From the NCBI GenBank assembly GCA_024640695.1, contig JAHEEM010000003.1, forward strand, positions 13,058-46,285: a DNA stretch of 33,228 nt, in the 5' to 3' direction. The translations under genes and the position numbers were made by a program. Of the stretch, positions 10,105 to 18,020 are shown in pieces. Under the pieces are notes generated by a model. That model had not been told where the DNA came from, made no database searches, and saw only the letters and a list, made by a program, of their open reading frames with translations. Position 1 is the first letter of the stretch, and each line of letters opens with the position of its first letter. The DNA is from Rhodospirillaceae bacterium. Lineage in GTDB: Bacteria > Pseudomonadota > Gammaproteobacteria > Steroidobacterales > Rariloculaceae.

Positions 10105-10686
10105 TTAGCTCGGTGTGGATTCGATCTGCCCGAGATGCGGCGGCAGCAGCTCTAGACGCTGCCGGGCATCCGTAATCTCGAGCAATGATTGTTTGGTCTG
10201 CGCCGGAATCGGCAGAATCTCCGCTAGGCGATATCCAACCCAAGTGGCGTCATCGAAGAACTTCGGTATGCGCTCATACTGTGCGCCGAGATCCTCGATG
10301 AGCTCCTCGAGCAATCGGCTCAAAAAGCGAAACTCCTCGGGCATTGCCAACCTGGGCTCGGCCTCGAGCACATCGAGCTCGCCGAGGTAAAGGCGATCCG
10401 CCTGCTGCCGCCAGCGTCGTATTCGAAAGCGTTCGCGGCCTTCAGCCGCAATGCCGAGCAAGCCGTCGTGGCCCTGGCTCCAATCGACGATCTCCGCGAC
10501 GGTGCCCGTCGATACGAAATTAGCCGCACCAAGCTCAGACCCAGCGTCGATTAAAACGACACCGAATCCGTGCGCTTCGCGCATGCAGCGGCTGATCATG
10601 CTGAGGTAGCGAGGCTCGAAGATCCGCAGCTGCAAGGGACCTCCGGGAAACAGAATCGTGCTAAGCGGAAAAAGCGGCAGCTCCAT
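10105..10686 (-). CDS. LON N-terminal substrate-binding domain protein
   Basis: Stand-alone LonN (PUA-like) domain protein with no ATPase or protease domain. The 193 residues begin MELPLFPLSTILFPGG, followed by LQLRIFEPRYLSMI, both diagnostic of the Lon N-domain, then GFGVVLI and GTVAEIVDW. The role of such orphan domains is not established; substrate or adaptor binding is an inference. I chose the ATG at 10686 because homologous domains begin at this point. Upstream in-frame starts (GTG four codons earlier, ATG at 10743) would add a non-conserved arginine-rich stretch, and the latter would overlap mpl. It lies 28 bases after mpl. Confidence 0.88.
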   Translation of the reverse strand: MELPLFPLSTILFPGGPLQLRIFEPRYLSMISRCMREAHGFGVVLIDAGSELGAANFVSTGTVAEIVDWSQGHDGLLGIAAEGRERFRIRRWRQQADRLYLGELDVLEAEPRLAMPEEFRFLSRLLEELIEDLGAQYERIPKFFDDATWVGYRLAEILPIPAQTKQSLLEITDARQRLELLPPHLGQIESTPS

Positions 10687-10714
10687 CGTGATCACGATTC
10701 CGGCGGCTCTATGC

Positions 10715-12103
10715 CTATGCCTGCACCGTGTCCGGGCGGTCACTCTTAAGTGCTTGCTGGAGCAAACGCGGCACTCCTTTGAAATCGCCGTTTGACATAA
10801 ATACGACCTGATCGCCGCTGACTAGGTGAGCGAGCAGCATCGAGAGCAGCTCATCTGCATCCGACGCGACGCTGAGCTTGGCACCCAACGGCGCAAGCAC
10901 CGACTCCGGATTCCAGGACAGGTCCTTGGAAGCCAGCACGAATACACTGTCCGCATCATCGAATGCCTTGCGCAACGCATCTCTATGCACGCCGAGACGC
11001 ATGGTGTTGGAGCGCGGCTCGACGACGGCAATGATGCGCTGATCGGTCTTCTGGCTCCGCACCGCCTCCAAGGTCTTCACTATTGCGGTCGGATGATGTG
11101 CGAAGTCCTCGTAGAGAGTAATGCCTTCGATGACAGCACGCTTGTCCAGGCGACGCCTCACGCCCTGGAACTGCGCCAGGGCCTCGAGCGCGACGTCTAT
11201 GCTAACTCCCGCATTAACCGCTGAGCTGATCGCCGCTAGCGCGTTCTCGAGATTGTGCCTGCCGAGTAATGCCCAGTCGGTTTGCCCGACCACTTCGCCG
11301 CGATGGGCCACGCTGAATCTCGACTTAACGCCTATGAGATCGTAATTCGCTGACCAGGTAGCAGCGCTGTCGTCCGCGCTGAAAGTCTCTACAGGAGTCC
11401 ATACGCCACGGTCGAGCAGCGTATCGATGTTGGCATCCCCGCCGTGCGTGGTGATCAGGCCTTCGCCGGGAACGGTCCGGACGAGCTGATGAAACTGCCA
11501 GATAATGGCATCCAGATCCGGATAGATGTCGGCGTGATCGTACTCGAGATTCGTGATCGCCAAAGTCTTGGGCCGATAATGGACAAACTTGGCTCGCTTG
11601 TCGAAGAATGCCGTGTCGTACTCATCCGCCTCCACGACGAAGTACTTCGACTGCCCGAGCCGCGCGGATATCTTGAAGTTGTTCGGAACACCGCCGATCA
11701 GAAACCCCGGCGACAAGCCCGCGTAGTCAAGGATCCAAGCGAGCATGCTCGCAGTCGTCGTCTTACCGTGTGTGCCTGCGACACCAAGTACCCACTTACC
11801 CTTGAGCACGTTGTTGGCGAGCCACTCCGGACCCGAGTAGTACGGCAGGCCCGAGTTCAGCAAGGCCTCGACTGCCGGGTTCCCGCGCGCCATGACGTTG
11901 CCGACGACTACGCAATCCAGATCGCCCTCGATCGATCGGCCGTCATAGCCCTGATGCAGCTGGATACCAAGCTTCCTTAGCTGCGTGCTCATGGGCGGGT
12001 AAACGTTCTCGTCGGAGCCCGAGACCTGATGGCCGGCTGCCTTCGCAAGGGCGGCGATCCCGCCCATGAACGTGCCGCAGATTCCGAGTATATGAATACG
12101 CAT
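10715..12103 (-). CDS. mpl: UDP-N-acetylmuramate:L-alanyl-gamma-D-glutamyl-meso-diaminopimelate ligase
   Basis: Peptidoglycan recycling ligase that attaches recovered murein tripeptide to UDP-MurNAc in the cytoplasm. The 462 residues are the usual size and start MRIHILGICGTFMGG, the Mpl/MurC nucleotide-sugar binding loop. The ATP P-loop GTHGKTTT is at 110-117, followed by the Mur ligase centre VVEADEYDTAFFDKR and the C-terminal YEDFAHHPTAI. The frame is open far upstream, but ATG 12103 matches the family N-terminus and overlaps the upstream stop as TAATG, a classical coupling site. The LonN and rubredoxin genes follow. Confidence 0.97.
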   Translation of the reverse strand: MRIHILGICGTFMGGIAALAKAAGHQVSGSDENVYPPMSTQLRKLGIQLHQGYDGRSIEGDLDCVVVGNVMARGNPAVEALLNSGLPYYSGPEWLANNVLKGKWVLGVAGTHGKTTTASMLAWILDYAGLSPGFLIGGVPNNFKISARLGQSKYFVVEADEYDTAFFDKRAKFVHYRPKTLAITNLEYDHADIYPDLDAIIWQFHQLVRTVPGEGLITTHGGDANIDTLLDRGVWTPVETFSADDSAATWSANYDLIGVKSRFSVAHRGEVVGQTDWALLGRHNLENALAAISSAVNAGVSIDVALEALAQFQGVRRRLDKRAVIEGITLYEDFAHHPTAIVKTLEAVRSQKTDQRIIAVVEPRSNTMRLGVHRDALRKAFDDADSVFVLASKDLSWNPESVLAPLGAKLSVASDADELLSMLLAHLVSGDQVVFMSNGDFKGVPRLLQQALKSDRPDTVQA

Positions 12104-12618
12104 TAGTTGGGGGACGGAAAGAGGAATTCGCCGAGCATCATCGAGCTGACGACATACCCTATCATGATCATTACGCCCACGATATATGGACGATCCAGGG
12201 CTCGTGCCAACACGAATCCCGCGATGTCGATCGACCATAGCAAAATCAGCAGCAGTACCGAGGTCGCCAGCACCTCCGACGCAGTGCCGTCGGACTCGGC
12301 CGACCGGGTCAGCAGCAACGGCAAGGCAAGGCAGCTCAGAAAAGTCTCTGCGCCGAGCACCGCGGTCACGGTCTGCCAGAAGCGACCACTCCGGCGCACG
12401 ACCCGCAGCACGATGCCGAAAAACGCCAGATACAACGCGACGTCGACAATCATCGCGCTCATCGCGCGGCTCAGCGGCCAACTGATTTGCAGCGCCAGCA
12501 CGCTTACGGTCAGATAGCTCGCGAGGACGATACCGAAAAGAAACCGCGACGCCGGCAGCGCATCGGGACCCTTTCGATGTAAAGCAATATCAACGAAAAT
12601 TAAGGCGAGCCTGCTCAC
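12103..12618 (-). CDS. Inner-membrane protein of unknown function, about five helices
   Basis: I do not recognise a named family with certainty. The 171 residues contain about five hydrophobic segments, near 25-45, 51-72, 82-105, 118-140 and 145-166, with a short basic N-terminal stretch. This resembles small Yip1-like multi-pass proteins. It begins at GTG with GGAG about 9 bases upstream. Its stop shares a base with the mpl start (TAATG), so it is translated with mpl. The link to a peptidoglycan recycling enzyme suggests an envelope role, but that is only context. It is divergent from rnd, 84 bases away. Confidence 0.8.
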   Translation of the reverse strand: MSRLALIFVDIALHRKGPDALPASRFLFGIVLASYLTVSVLALQISWPLSRAMSAMIVDVALYLAFFGIVLRVVRRSGRFWQTVTAVLGAETFLSCLALPLLLTRSAESDGTASEVLATSVLLLILLWSIDIAGFVLARALDRPYIVGVMIMIGYVVSSMMLGEFLFPSPN

Positions 12619-12702
12619 TCCGATATACTCCTGCCGCGCCGACCTCTAGAACTCGGCCGTACGATCATAAACCACGGTTACGCTCACTCACTAAGCACGC
12701 AC

Positions 12703-13788
12703 ATGCAGGAACTGTATATCGATAACAACGCCGCGTTGCGCGACTACCTCGTGTCGATCGCGAGCGCGACGACGCTGGCGATCGACACCGAGTTTGTCCG
12801 GGAGAAGACCTATTATCCTCAGCTTTGTCTCGTGCAGATCGCAACCCCAGACTCGATTGCATGCATCGACTGCCTCGCGCCCATCGATCTCCCGTCTTTC
12901 TACGACCTACTGCTACGCGAGGGCTGCACCTGGATCGTGCACAGCAGCCGCCAGGATCTCGAGGTCATTTATCAGCACACGCAGCGCCTACCGGACCGGC
13001 TCATCGACACACAGATTGCCGCGGGTCTCGTCGGCTACCCGCCACAGATCGGCTTACAGGACGTGCTCGCAAAGCAGCTCGGCGTCGAGCTCGCCAAGGA
13101 ATACACGCGGACGGACTGGAGCCGCCGGCCGCTGCCCGAGGCAGCAATTGCGTATGCGCGCGACGACGTCCGCAGCCTCCACGCGTTGTGGTCGGCACTC
13201 GCAGCGACGCTTGAGGAACTCGGGCGCCTCGAGTGGCTCGAGCAGGACTGCGCGCAGTTGACGAGCCAAGCACCAATCACGCCGCCAGAGCAAATCTGGG
13301 CGCGCCTCAAAAGCCTGCGTAGGCTCGACGTGGCAGGGCGTAGCGCCGCGCTCGTGCTAGTCGAGTGGCGCGAGCGCCGCGCACAGTCGCGTGATCGACC
13401 GCGTCGCTGGATGCTCGGTGACGAGCAGCTAATTGCAATCGCGCGCGCGCGGCCCGGCTCACTCGACGCCCTGCGCGCCGTGCCCGATCTGCCTCCTCGG
13501 CTCATAGAGCACGCCGGCGCAGAGCTGCTGGCAGCGCTTGCCGAAGCCGATACGCCCGCCAACCGAGCGCGGGCGGAGCTTATCGCCGACGACGAGCCGC
13601 CCGACAAGCGGCGGCTTCGAGAGCTGCAGGCGACGGTCAAGGACCGCGCCACAAGCCTCGGGATCAATCCGGAACTCTTGGCCACGAAACAGGAACTGCT
13701 CGAAGTGTTGTTTGGCCGACTGCCGGTTCGCATCGCCTCGACCTGGCGCGCCACTGCGCTGCGCGGGCTACTGGACGTTAATGCCTAG
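12703..13788 (+). CDS. rnd: Ribonuclease D
   Basis: 3'-5' exoribonuclease trimming tRNA precursors and other small RNAs. The 361 residues have the DEDDy exonuclease motifs: Exo I IDTEF (Asp28, Glu30), Exo II HSSRQDLEV near residue 81, and Exo III IAYARDDV near residue 148 with the Tyr that marks the DEDDy class. An HRDC RNA-binding domain follows from about residue 205 to 285. The ATG lacks an obvious ribosome site. Its last 21 bases overlap the end of adk on the other strand, so the two transcripts have complementary 3' ends. Length is typical. Confidence 0.95.
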   Translation: MQELYIDNNAALRDYLVSIASATTLAIDTEFVREKTYYPQLCLVQIATPDSIACIDCLAPIDLPSFYDLLLREGCTWIVHSSRQDLEVIYQHTQRLPDRLIDTQIAAGLVGYPPQIGLQDVLAKQLGVELAKEYTRTDWSRRPLPEAAIAYARDDVRSLHALWSALAATLEELGRLEWLEQDCAQLTSQAPITPPEQIWARLKSLRRLDVAGRSAALVLVEWRERRAQSRDRPRRWMLGDEQLIAIARARPGSLDALRAVPDLPPRLIEHAGAELLAALAEADTPANRARAELIADDEPPDKRRLRELQATVKDRATSLGINPELLATKQELLEVLFGRLPVRIASTWRATALRGLLDVNA

Positions 13789-14421
13789 GGCGGCGAGAAA
13801 GCGAGCGTAGACTTCCTCGACACTGCCCCGAGCTTCGACTACTCGCAGCAGTCCCGCGTCGCGATAGTGGTCTACGAGAGGCGCCGTCTCACTGTCATAA
13901 ACCTTGAGCCGCCGACCGATCGTCTCTTCGTTATCGTCGTCGCGCTGCAGCAGCTCGCCGCCTGCGGCGATGCACTCATCCAGCTCCGCCTTGCTCGAGA
14001 AATAAACGTTGAGGACTTTGCCCGTCTTCGAGCATGTCCGCCGCCCGGTAAGGCGCTTCATGAGAATCTCGAAATCCACTCGCATGAGCACGACCGCGTC
14101 CAGCGCTTGACCAAGCTCGGCGAGCATCGCCTCCAAGGCGCGCGCTTGCTCGAGATTCCGCGGAAACCCGTCCAGCACGTAGCCTGCAGCTGTGTCCGGC
14201 TCGGCAAGCCGCTCGCCTATCATGCCGAGAACAATTTGATTCGACACCAACGCCCCGGCGTCCATTGCAGCTTTGGCCTCTAGCCCAAGTGCCGTGCGTT
14301 GCGCAACGGCCGAGCGCAGCAAATCGCCAGTCGAAAGCTGCGTGAACCCGTGCTCGGCTTGCAGCCGCTGCGCCTGAGTGCCCTTACCCGACCCGGGCGC
14401 TCCTAGCAAAACGATTCGCAT
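13768..14421 (-). CDS. adk: Adenylate kinase
   Basis: Interconverts AMP and ATP with two ADP, setting the adenylate pool. The 217 residues are full length: P-loop GAPGSGKGTQ (7-16), STGDLLR, the AMP site DGFPRNLEQA, and a LID domain opening GRRTCSKTGK and closing QRDDDNEETI. The LID has a single Cys in its first half, so it is not the four-Cys zinc type. The frame is open upstream to 14559, but ATG 14421 has GGAG 7 bases upstream and gives the invariant MRIVLLGAPG start. It is divergent from the PPi-PFK gene and convergent with rnd, overlapping it by 21 bases. Confidence 0.97.
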   Translation of the reverse strand: MRIVLLGAPGSGKGTQAQRLQAEHGFTQLSTGDLLRSAVAQRTALGLEAKAAMDAGALVSNQIVLGMIGERLAEPDTAAGYVLDGFPRNLEQARALEAMLAELGQALDAVVLMRVDFEILMKRLTGRRTCSKTGKVLNVYFSSKAELDECIAAGGELLQRDDDNEETIGRRLKVYDSETAPLVDHYRDAGLLRVVEARGSVEEVYARFLAALGINVQ

Positions 14422-14444
14422 AACATTTCTCCAACGGCGCGTGA

Positions 14445-14474
14445 TTGATGCGCGGCGGACGCGTAAACTATATC
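14445..14474 (+). promoter_or_regulatory. Candidate promoter for pfp-hppA, overlapping the adk promoter
   Basis: TTGATG (14445-14450) and TATATC (14469-14474) lie 18 bases apart on the plus strand, each matching 4 of 6 consensus bases. It occupies the same DNA as the divergent adk promoter. If both are real, the two would compete for RNA polymerase. Confidence 0.3.
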
Positions 14475-14493
14475 GTGGTACACGCACCGTCAA
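14467..14493 (-). promoter_or_regulatory. Candidate sigma-70 promoter for adk
   Basis: On the minus strand TTGACG (14493-14488) and TATAGT (14472-14467) each match the consensus at 5 of 6 bases, with a short 15-base spacer. Transcription would start about 40 bases before the adk ATG. The short spacing lowers confidence. Confidence 0.45.
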
Positions 14494-14551
14494 ACTGGCG
14501 ATAATGGCAATCGTGCGCATCACGCTCAACGTACCAGCGGAGAAGACTAGA

Positions 14552-15814
14552 TTGACCAAGAATGCCTTCTATGCTCAATCCGGCGGCGTTACAGCAGTCA
14601 TCAACGCCACAGCCTGCGGAGTGCTCGAGTCAGCGCGCAAACATAAGAACAAGATCGGCAAGGTGCTTGCCGGCAGGAACGGCATCCTCGGCGCCCTGAC
14701 CGAAGATCTCATAGATACGAGCAAGGAATCGGCGAAAGCGATCGCCGCGCTGCGCCACACTCCGGGCGGCGCTTTCGGCTCGGCGCGCTACAAGCTCAAA
14801 GGCCTCGAGGAGAACCGCGCCGAGTACGAGCGCCTCATCGAAGTCTTCCGGGCGCACGACATCGGGTACTTCTTTTATAACGGCGGCGGCGACTCAATGG
14901 ACACCGCGCATAAGGTATCGCAGCTCAGCAAGAAACTCGGGTTTCCCATCACCTGCATTGGTATCCCCAAAACGGTCGACAACGACCTGGCCGTTACCGA
15001 TGTGTGTCCGGGCTTCGGATCGGTCGCAAAGTATGTCGCCGTATCAACATGCGAGGCCGCGCTCGATGTTGCGTCTATGGCCAAAACCTCGACTAAGGTA
15101 TTCATACTCGAGGTCATGGGCCGGCACGCAGGGTGGATCGCTGCAGCAGCTGGACTCGCAGGGACGACGCCCGCGGAGCCGCCGCACGTGATCTTGTTCC
15201 CCGAGTCGCCGTTCGACGAGCGCGCCTTCCTGACACGTGTGAAGCACAGTGTCCAGCGATACGACTACTGCGTCATCGTGGTCTCCGAAGGCGTGCGCCA
15301 TCCGGACGGGCGCTTTCTCGCCGAGTCCGGGAAGCGCGATGCGTTCGGCCACGCCCAGCTCGGCGGCGCTGCAACTACGGTCGCTGCCATCGTCCAGGAT
15401 CATCTCGGCTACAAATACCACTATGCGATTGCTGATTATCTGCAGCGCTCGGCACGCCACATCGCTTCGAAGGTCGACGTCGAACAAGCGTATGCAGTAG
15501 GCCGGCGCGCTGTCGAGCTCGCCCTGGCTGGAGAAAACGCTGTCATGCCCACGATCATCCGCGAATCTGACGCGCCCTATCGCTGGAAGCTCGGTCACGT
15601 CGCCCTCGGCAGGGTAGCGAATCGGGAGAAGAAGCTGCCCCGCAGCTTTATCAGCAGGGACGGTTTCGCCATCACGCCCGCGTGCCGACGCTACTTGCAG
15701 CCGCTGATCGTAGGCGAGGACTATCCGCCCTACCGCAATGGGCTGCCCGCTTATGTAGCCCTCAAAAACAAGTCCGTGGCGCGACGGTTGAAAAATAAGT
15801 TTGTGCTAACATAG
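14552..15814 (+). CDS. pfp: Pyrophosphate-dependent 6-phosphofructokinase
   Basis: Reversibly phosphorylates fructose 6-phosphate using PPi. The 420 residues have the PPi-type signatures: GGGDSMDTA (111-119) with Asp114 where ATP enzymes have Gly, and PKTVDND (139-145) with Lys140 in place of the Gly of PGTIDND. MGRHAGW binds the sugar phosphate. The usual GGDDS reads GGGDS here, a variation discussed in the findings. I chose the TTG at 14552 (GGAG 9 bases upstream) because homologues begin almost at KNAFYAQSGG. ATG 14504 is the alternative and would add 16 residues. It is 146 bases upstream of hppA, whose product uses or makes PPi. Enzymes of this group in methanotrophs also act on sedoheptulose phosphates. 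Confidence 0.92.
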   Translation: MTKNAFYAQSGGVTAVINATACGVLESARKHKNKIGKVLAGRNGILGALTEDLIDTSKESAKAIAALRHTPGGAFGSARYKLKGLEENRAEYERLIEVFRAHDIGYFFYNGGGDSMDTAHKVSQLSKKLGFPITCIGIPKTVDNDLAVTDVCPGFGSVAKYVAVSTCEAALDVASMAKTSTKVFILEVMGRHAGWIAAAAGLAGTTPAEPPHVILFPESPFDERAFLTRVKHSVQRYDYCVIVVSEGVRHPDGRFLAESGKRDAFGHAQLGGAATTVAAIVQDHLGYKYHYAIADYLQRSARHIASKVDVEQAYAVGRRAVELALAGENAVMPTIIRESDAPYRWKLGHVALGRVANREKKLPRSFISRDGFAITPACRRYLQPLIVGEDYPPYRNGLPAYVALKNKSVARRLKNKFVLT

Positions 15815-15960
15815 CGCCCGCCGCTCGGCCAGTATCCGGCTGTGGGGTTTAATCAAGACAGGGCTTGTGGACGTCGTTCATCTCTGTCGGCTGTTTGCCG
15901 GCACGGCGCCCATAGCGTGCGACTGCATTCAATGCGGCGGTCAACTGGGAGAAGAAAAAA

Positions 15961-17973
15961 ATGAATCCTGAACTTGCTTTGTGGCTGTGCTTAGGCGCGG
16001 CTCTGCTCGCTGTGGCATACGGCATGGTTTCAGTCACCTGGATCCTCGGCCAGTCGGCCGGTAATGAGCGTATGCAGGAGATCGCCGCGGCCATCCAGGA
16101 GGGCGCCAAGGCCTACCTGGACCGACAGTACCTGACTATCGGCGTCGTAGGCGTGATCCTGTTCGTCGCGCTCGGCCTGGCGCTCGACTGGCTGACCGCC
16201 GGTGGCTTTGCAATCGGTGCGGTGTTCTCCGCACTCGCCGGCTATATCGGCATGTTCGTCTCCGTTCGCGCCAACGTGCGCACGGCTCAAGCCGCAACGA
16301 TCGGCGTCAACCCGGCCCTGCGGCTGGCATTCCGCGGGGGCGCTGTCACGGGCATGCTCGTCGTAGGGCTCGGCCTGCTCGGTGTCGCTGGTTACTACAG
16401 CGTACTGCAGGCTGCGGGTGTCGCTGAGGATACGGCTCTAAAAGCGCTCGTTGGCCTGGCCTTCGGCGGCTCGTTGATCTCCATTTTCGCGCGTCTCGGC
16501 GGCGGTATTTTCACGAAAGGGGCGGACGTCGGCGCCGATCTCGTCGGTAAAGTCGAGGCAGGCATTCCCGAGGACGATCCGCGCAACCCAGCGGTTATTG
16601 CAGATAACGTCGGCGACAACGTCGGCGACTGCGCAGGCATGGCCGCGGACCTCTTCGAAACCTATGCCGTCACGCTGATCGCCACGATGCTGCTAGGCGG
16701 ACTCACAATCGAGACGCTCGGCGCCAACGCCGTGCTCTACCCGATGGTCCTCGGCGCGGCATCTATCGTCGCCTCGATCATCGGCACATTCTTCGTGACG
16801 ACATCGTCGGGCAAGATCATGGGCGCGCTGTACAAGGGCGTAATCGTGTCGGGTGTATTGGCGGCCATCGCGTTCTATCCGATCACAATGGGCCTCATGG
16901 GTGAGAGCGCCATTAATCTGTACTTCGCGGCACTGATCGGCCTCGCGCTCACAGCCGCCATGGTCGTTATTACCGAGTACTACACGGGCACCGAGTACGG
17001 TGCCGTAAAGAAGGTCGCCGCAGCGTCTACCACAGGACATGCAACGAACATCATTGCGGGCCTTGGTGTGTCAATGAAGGCCACGGCCTTGCCAGTGCTT
17101 GCGGTGTGCGCGTCAATCTGGGGCGCGTATGAGCTTGCAGAGCTCTATGGCATCGCGATCGCAGCGACGAGTATGCTCTCGATGACCGGCATGATCGTTG
17201 CGCTGGACGCTTTCGGACCGATTACGGATAACGCCGGCGGCATCGCGGAGATGTCCGAGCTGCCCTCCGAAGTCCGCAACGTCACCGATGCACTCGACGC
17301 CGTAGGCAACACGACAAAAGCCGTCACTAAGGGCTACGCAATCGGTTCTGCAGGCCTTGCCGCGCTCGTGCTGTTCGGGGATTACACCCACAGCCTCGAA
17401 CAGGCCGGCTTCGAGGGGCTGCGTTTCGACCTCTCGGACCATCGGGTAATTATTGGCCTTTTCCTCGGTGGCCTCGTGCCCTACCTGTTCGGCGCGCTGG
17501 CCATGGAGGCCGTTGGCCGCGCCGCAGGCGCGGTCGTCGAGGAAGTCCGCCGGCAGTTCCGCGAGATTCCCGGGATCATGGAGGGCACGACCAAGCCGAA
17601 GTATTCGACCGCCGTCGATTTGCTGACCAAAGCAGCCATCAAGGAGATGATCATTCCTTCGTTGCTGCCGATCCTCGTGCCAATCATCGTCGGCACCGTG
17701 CTCGGCCCCGAGGCGCTCGGGGGCTTGCTTCTCGGTACGATCGTCACGGGCCTCTTTGTCGCCATCTCGATGACGACGGGAGGCGGCGCATGGGACAACG
17801 CCAAGAAGTACATCGAAGACGGCAATTTCGGCGGCAAAGGCTCCGAAGCGCATAAGGCAGCCGTCACGGGCGACACCGTCGGTGACCCCTATAAGGATAC
17901 GGCCGGACCTGCGATCAACCCGTTGATCAAGATTATCAACATCGTCGCGTTGTTGATCGTCCCGCTGCTGTAG
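15961..17973 (+). CDS. hppA: Membrane-bound H+-translocating pyrophosphatase, K+-independent type
   Basis: Inner-membrane pump coupling PPi hydrolysis to proton export, or the reverse. The 670 residues are almost entirely membrane helices. The PPi/Mg site is clear: [16 protein letters not shown], then [18 protein letters not shown] and [13 protein letters not shown]; the C-terminal partner is [20 protein letters not shown]. The segment [14 protein letters not shown] has Lys453 at the position where K+-dependent enzymes have Ala, so the K+-independent proton-pumping class is expected. A strong GGGAGAAG ribosome site precedes the ATG. Linkage to a PPi-dependent PFK is known in methanotrophs. 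A terminator hairpin follows. Confidence 0.98.
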   Translation: MNPELALWLCLGAALLAVAYGMVSVTWILGQSAGNERMQEIAAAIQEGAKAYLDRQYLTIGVVGVILFVALGLALDWLTAGGFAIGAVFSALAGYIGMFVSVRANVRTAQAATIGVNPALRLAFRGGAVTGMLVVGLGLLGVAGYYSVLQAAGVAEDTALKALVGLAFGGSLISIFARLGGGIFTKGADVGADLVGKVEAGIPEDDPRNPAVIADNVGDNVGDCAGMAADLFETYAVTLIATMLLGGLTIETLGANAVLYPMVLGAASIVASIIGTFFVTTSSGKIMGALYKGVIVSGVLAAIAFYPITMGLMGESAINLYFAALIGLALTAAMVVITEYYTGTEYGAVKKVAAASTTGHATNIIAGLGVSMKATALPVLAVCASIWGAYELAELYGIAIAATSMLSMTGMIVALDAFGPITDNAGGIAEMSELPSEVRNVTDALDAVGNTTKAVTKGYAIGSAGLAALVLFGDYTHSLEQAGFEGLRFDLSDHRVIIGLFLGGLVPYLFGALAMEAVGRAAGAVVEEVRRQFREIPGIMEGTTKPKYSTAVDLLTKAAIKEMIIPSLLPILVPIIVGTVLGPEALGGLLLGTIVTGLFVAISMTTGGGAWDNAKKYIEDGNFGGKGSEAHKAAVTGDTVGDPYKDTAGPAINPLIKIINIVALLIVPLL

Positions 17974-17979
17974 TTACTG

Positions 17980-18008
17980 GCGCGGCCGGCACCGTGCGCC
18001 GGCCGCGC
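17980..18008. terminator. Bidirectional terminator hairpin
   Basis: A perfect 11-base-pair GC stem (17980-17990 with 17998-18008) has a 7-base loop and lies between the convergent stops of hppA and the GGDEF-EAL gene. The plus side is followed only by TCCTTC, so the U-tract is weak. Position and stem strength still argue for a shared terminator. Confidence 0.75.
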
Positions 18009-18020
18009 TCCTTCAAACGA

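Noticed and set aside
10687-10743. N-terminal extension of the LonN protein
   Set aside because: Arginine-rich, not like the family, and overlaps mpl; the ATG at 10686 fits better.
12104-12481. Longer mpl start upstream of 12103
   Set aside because: The extra 126 residues are the shadow of the membrane-protein gene read in another frame.
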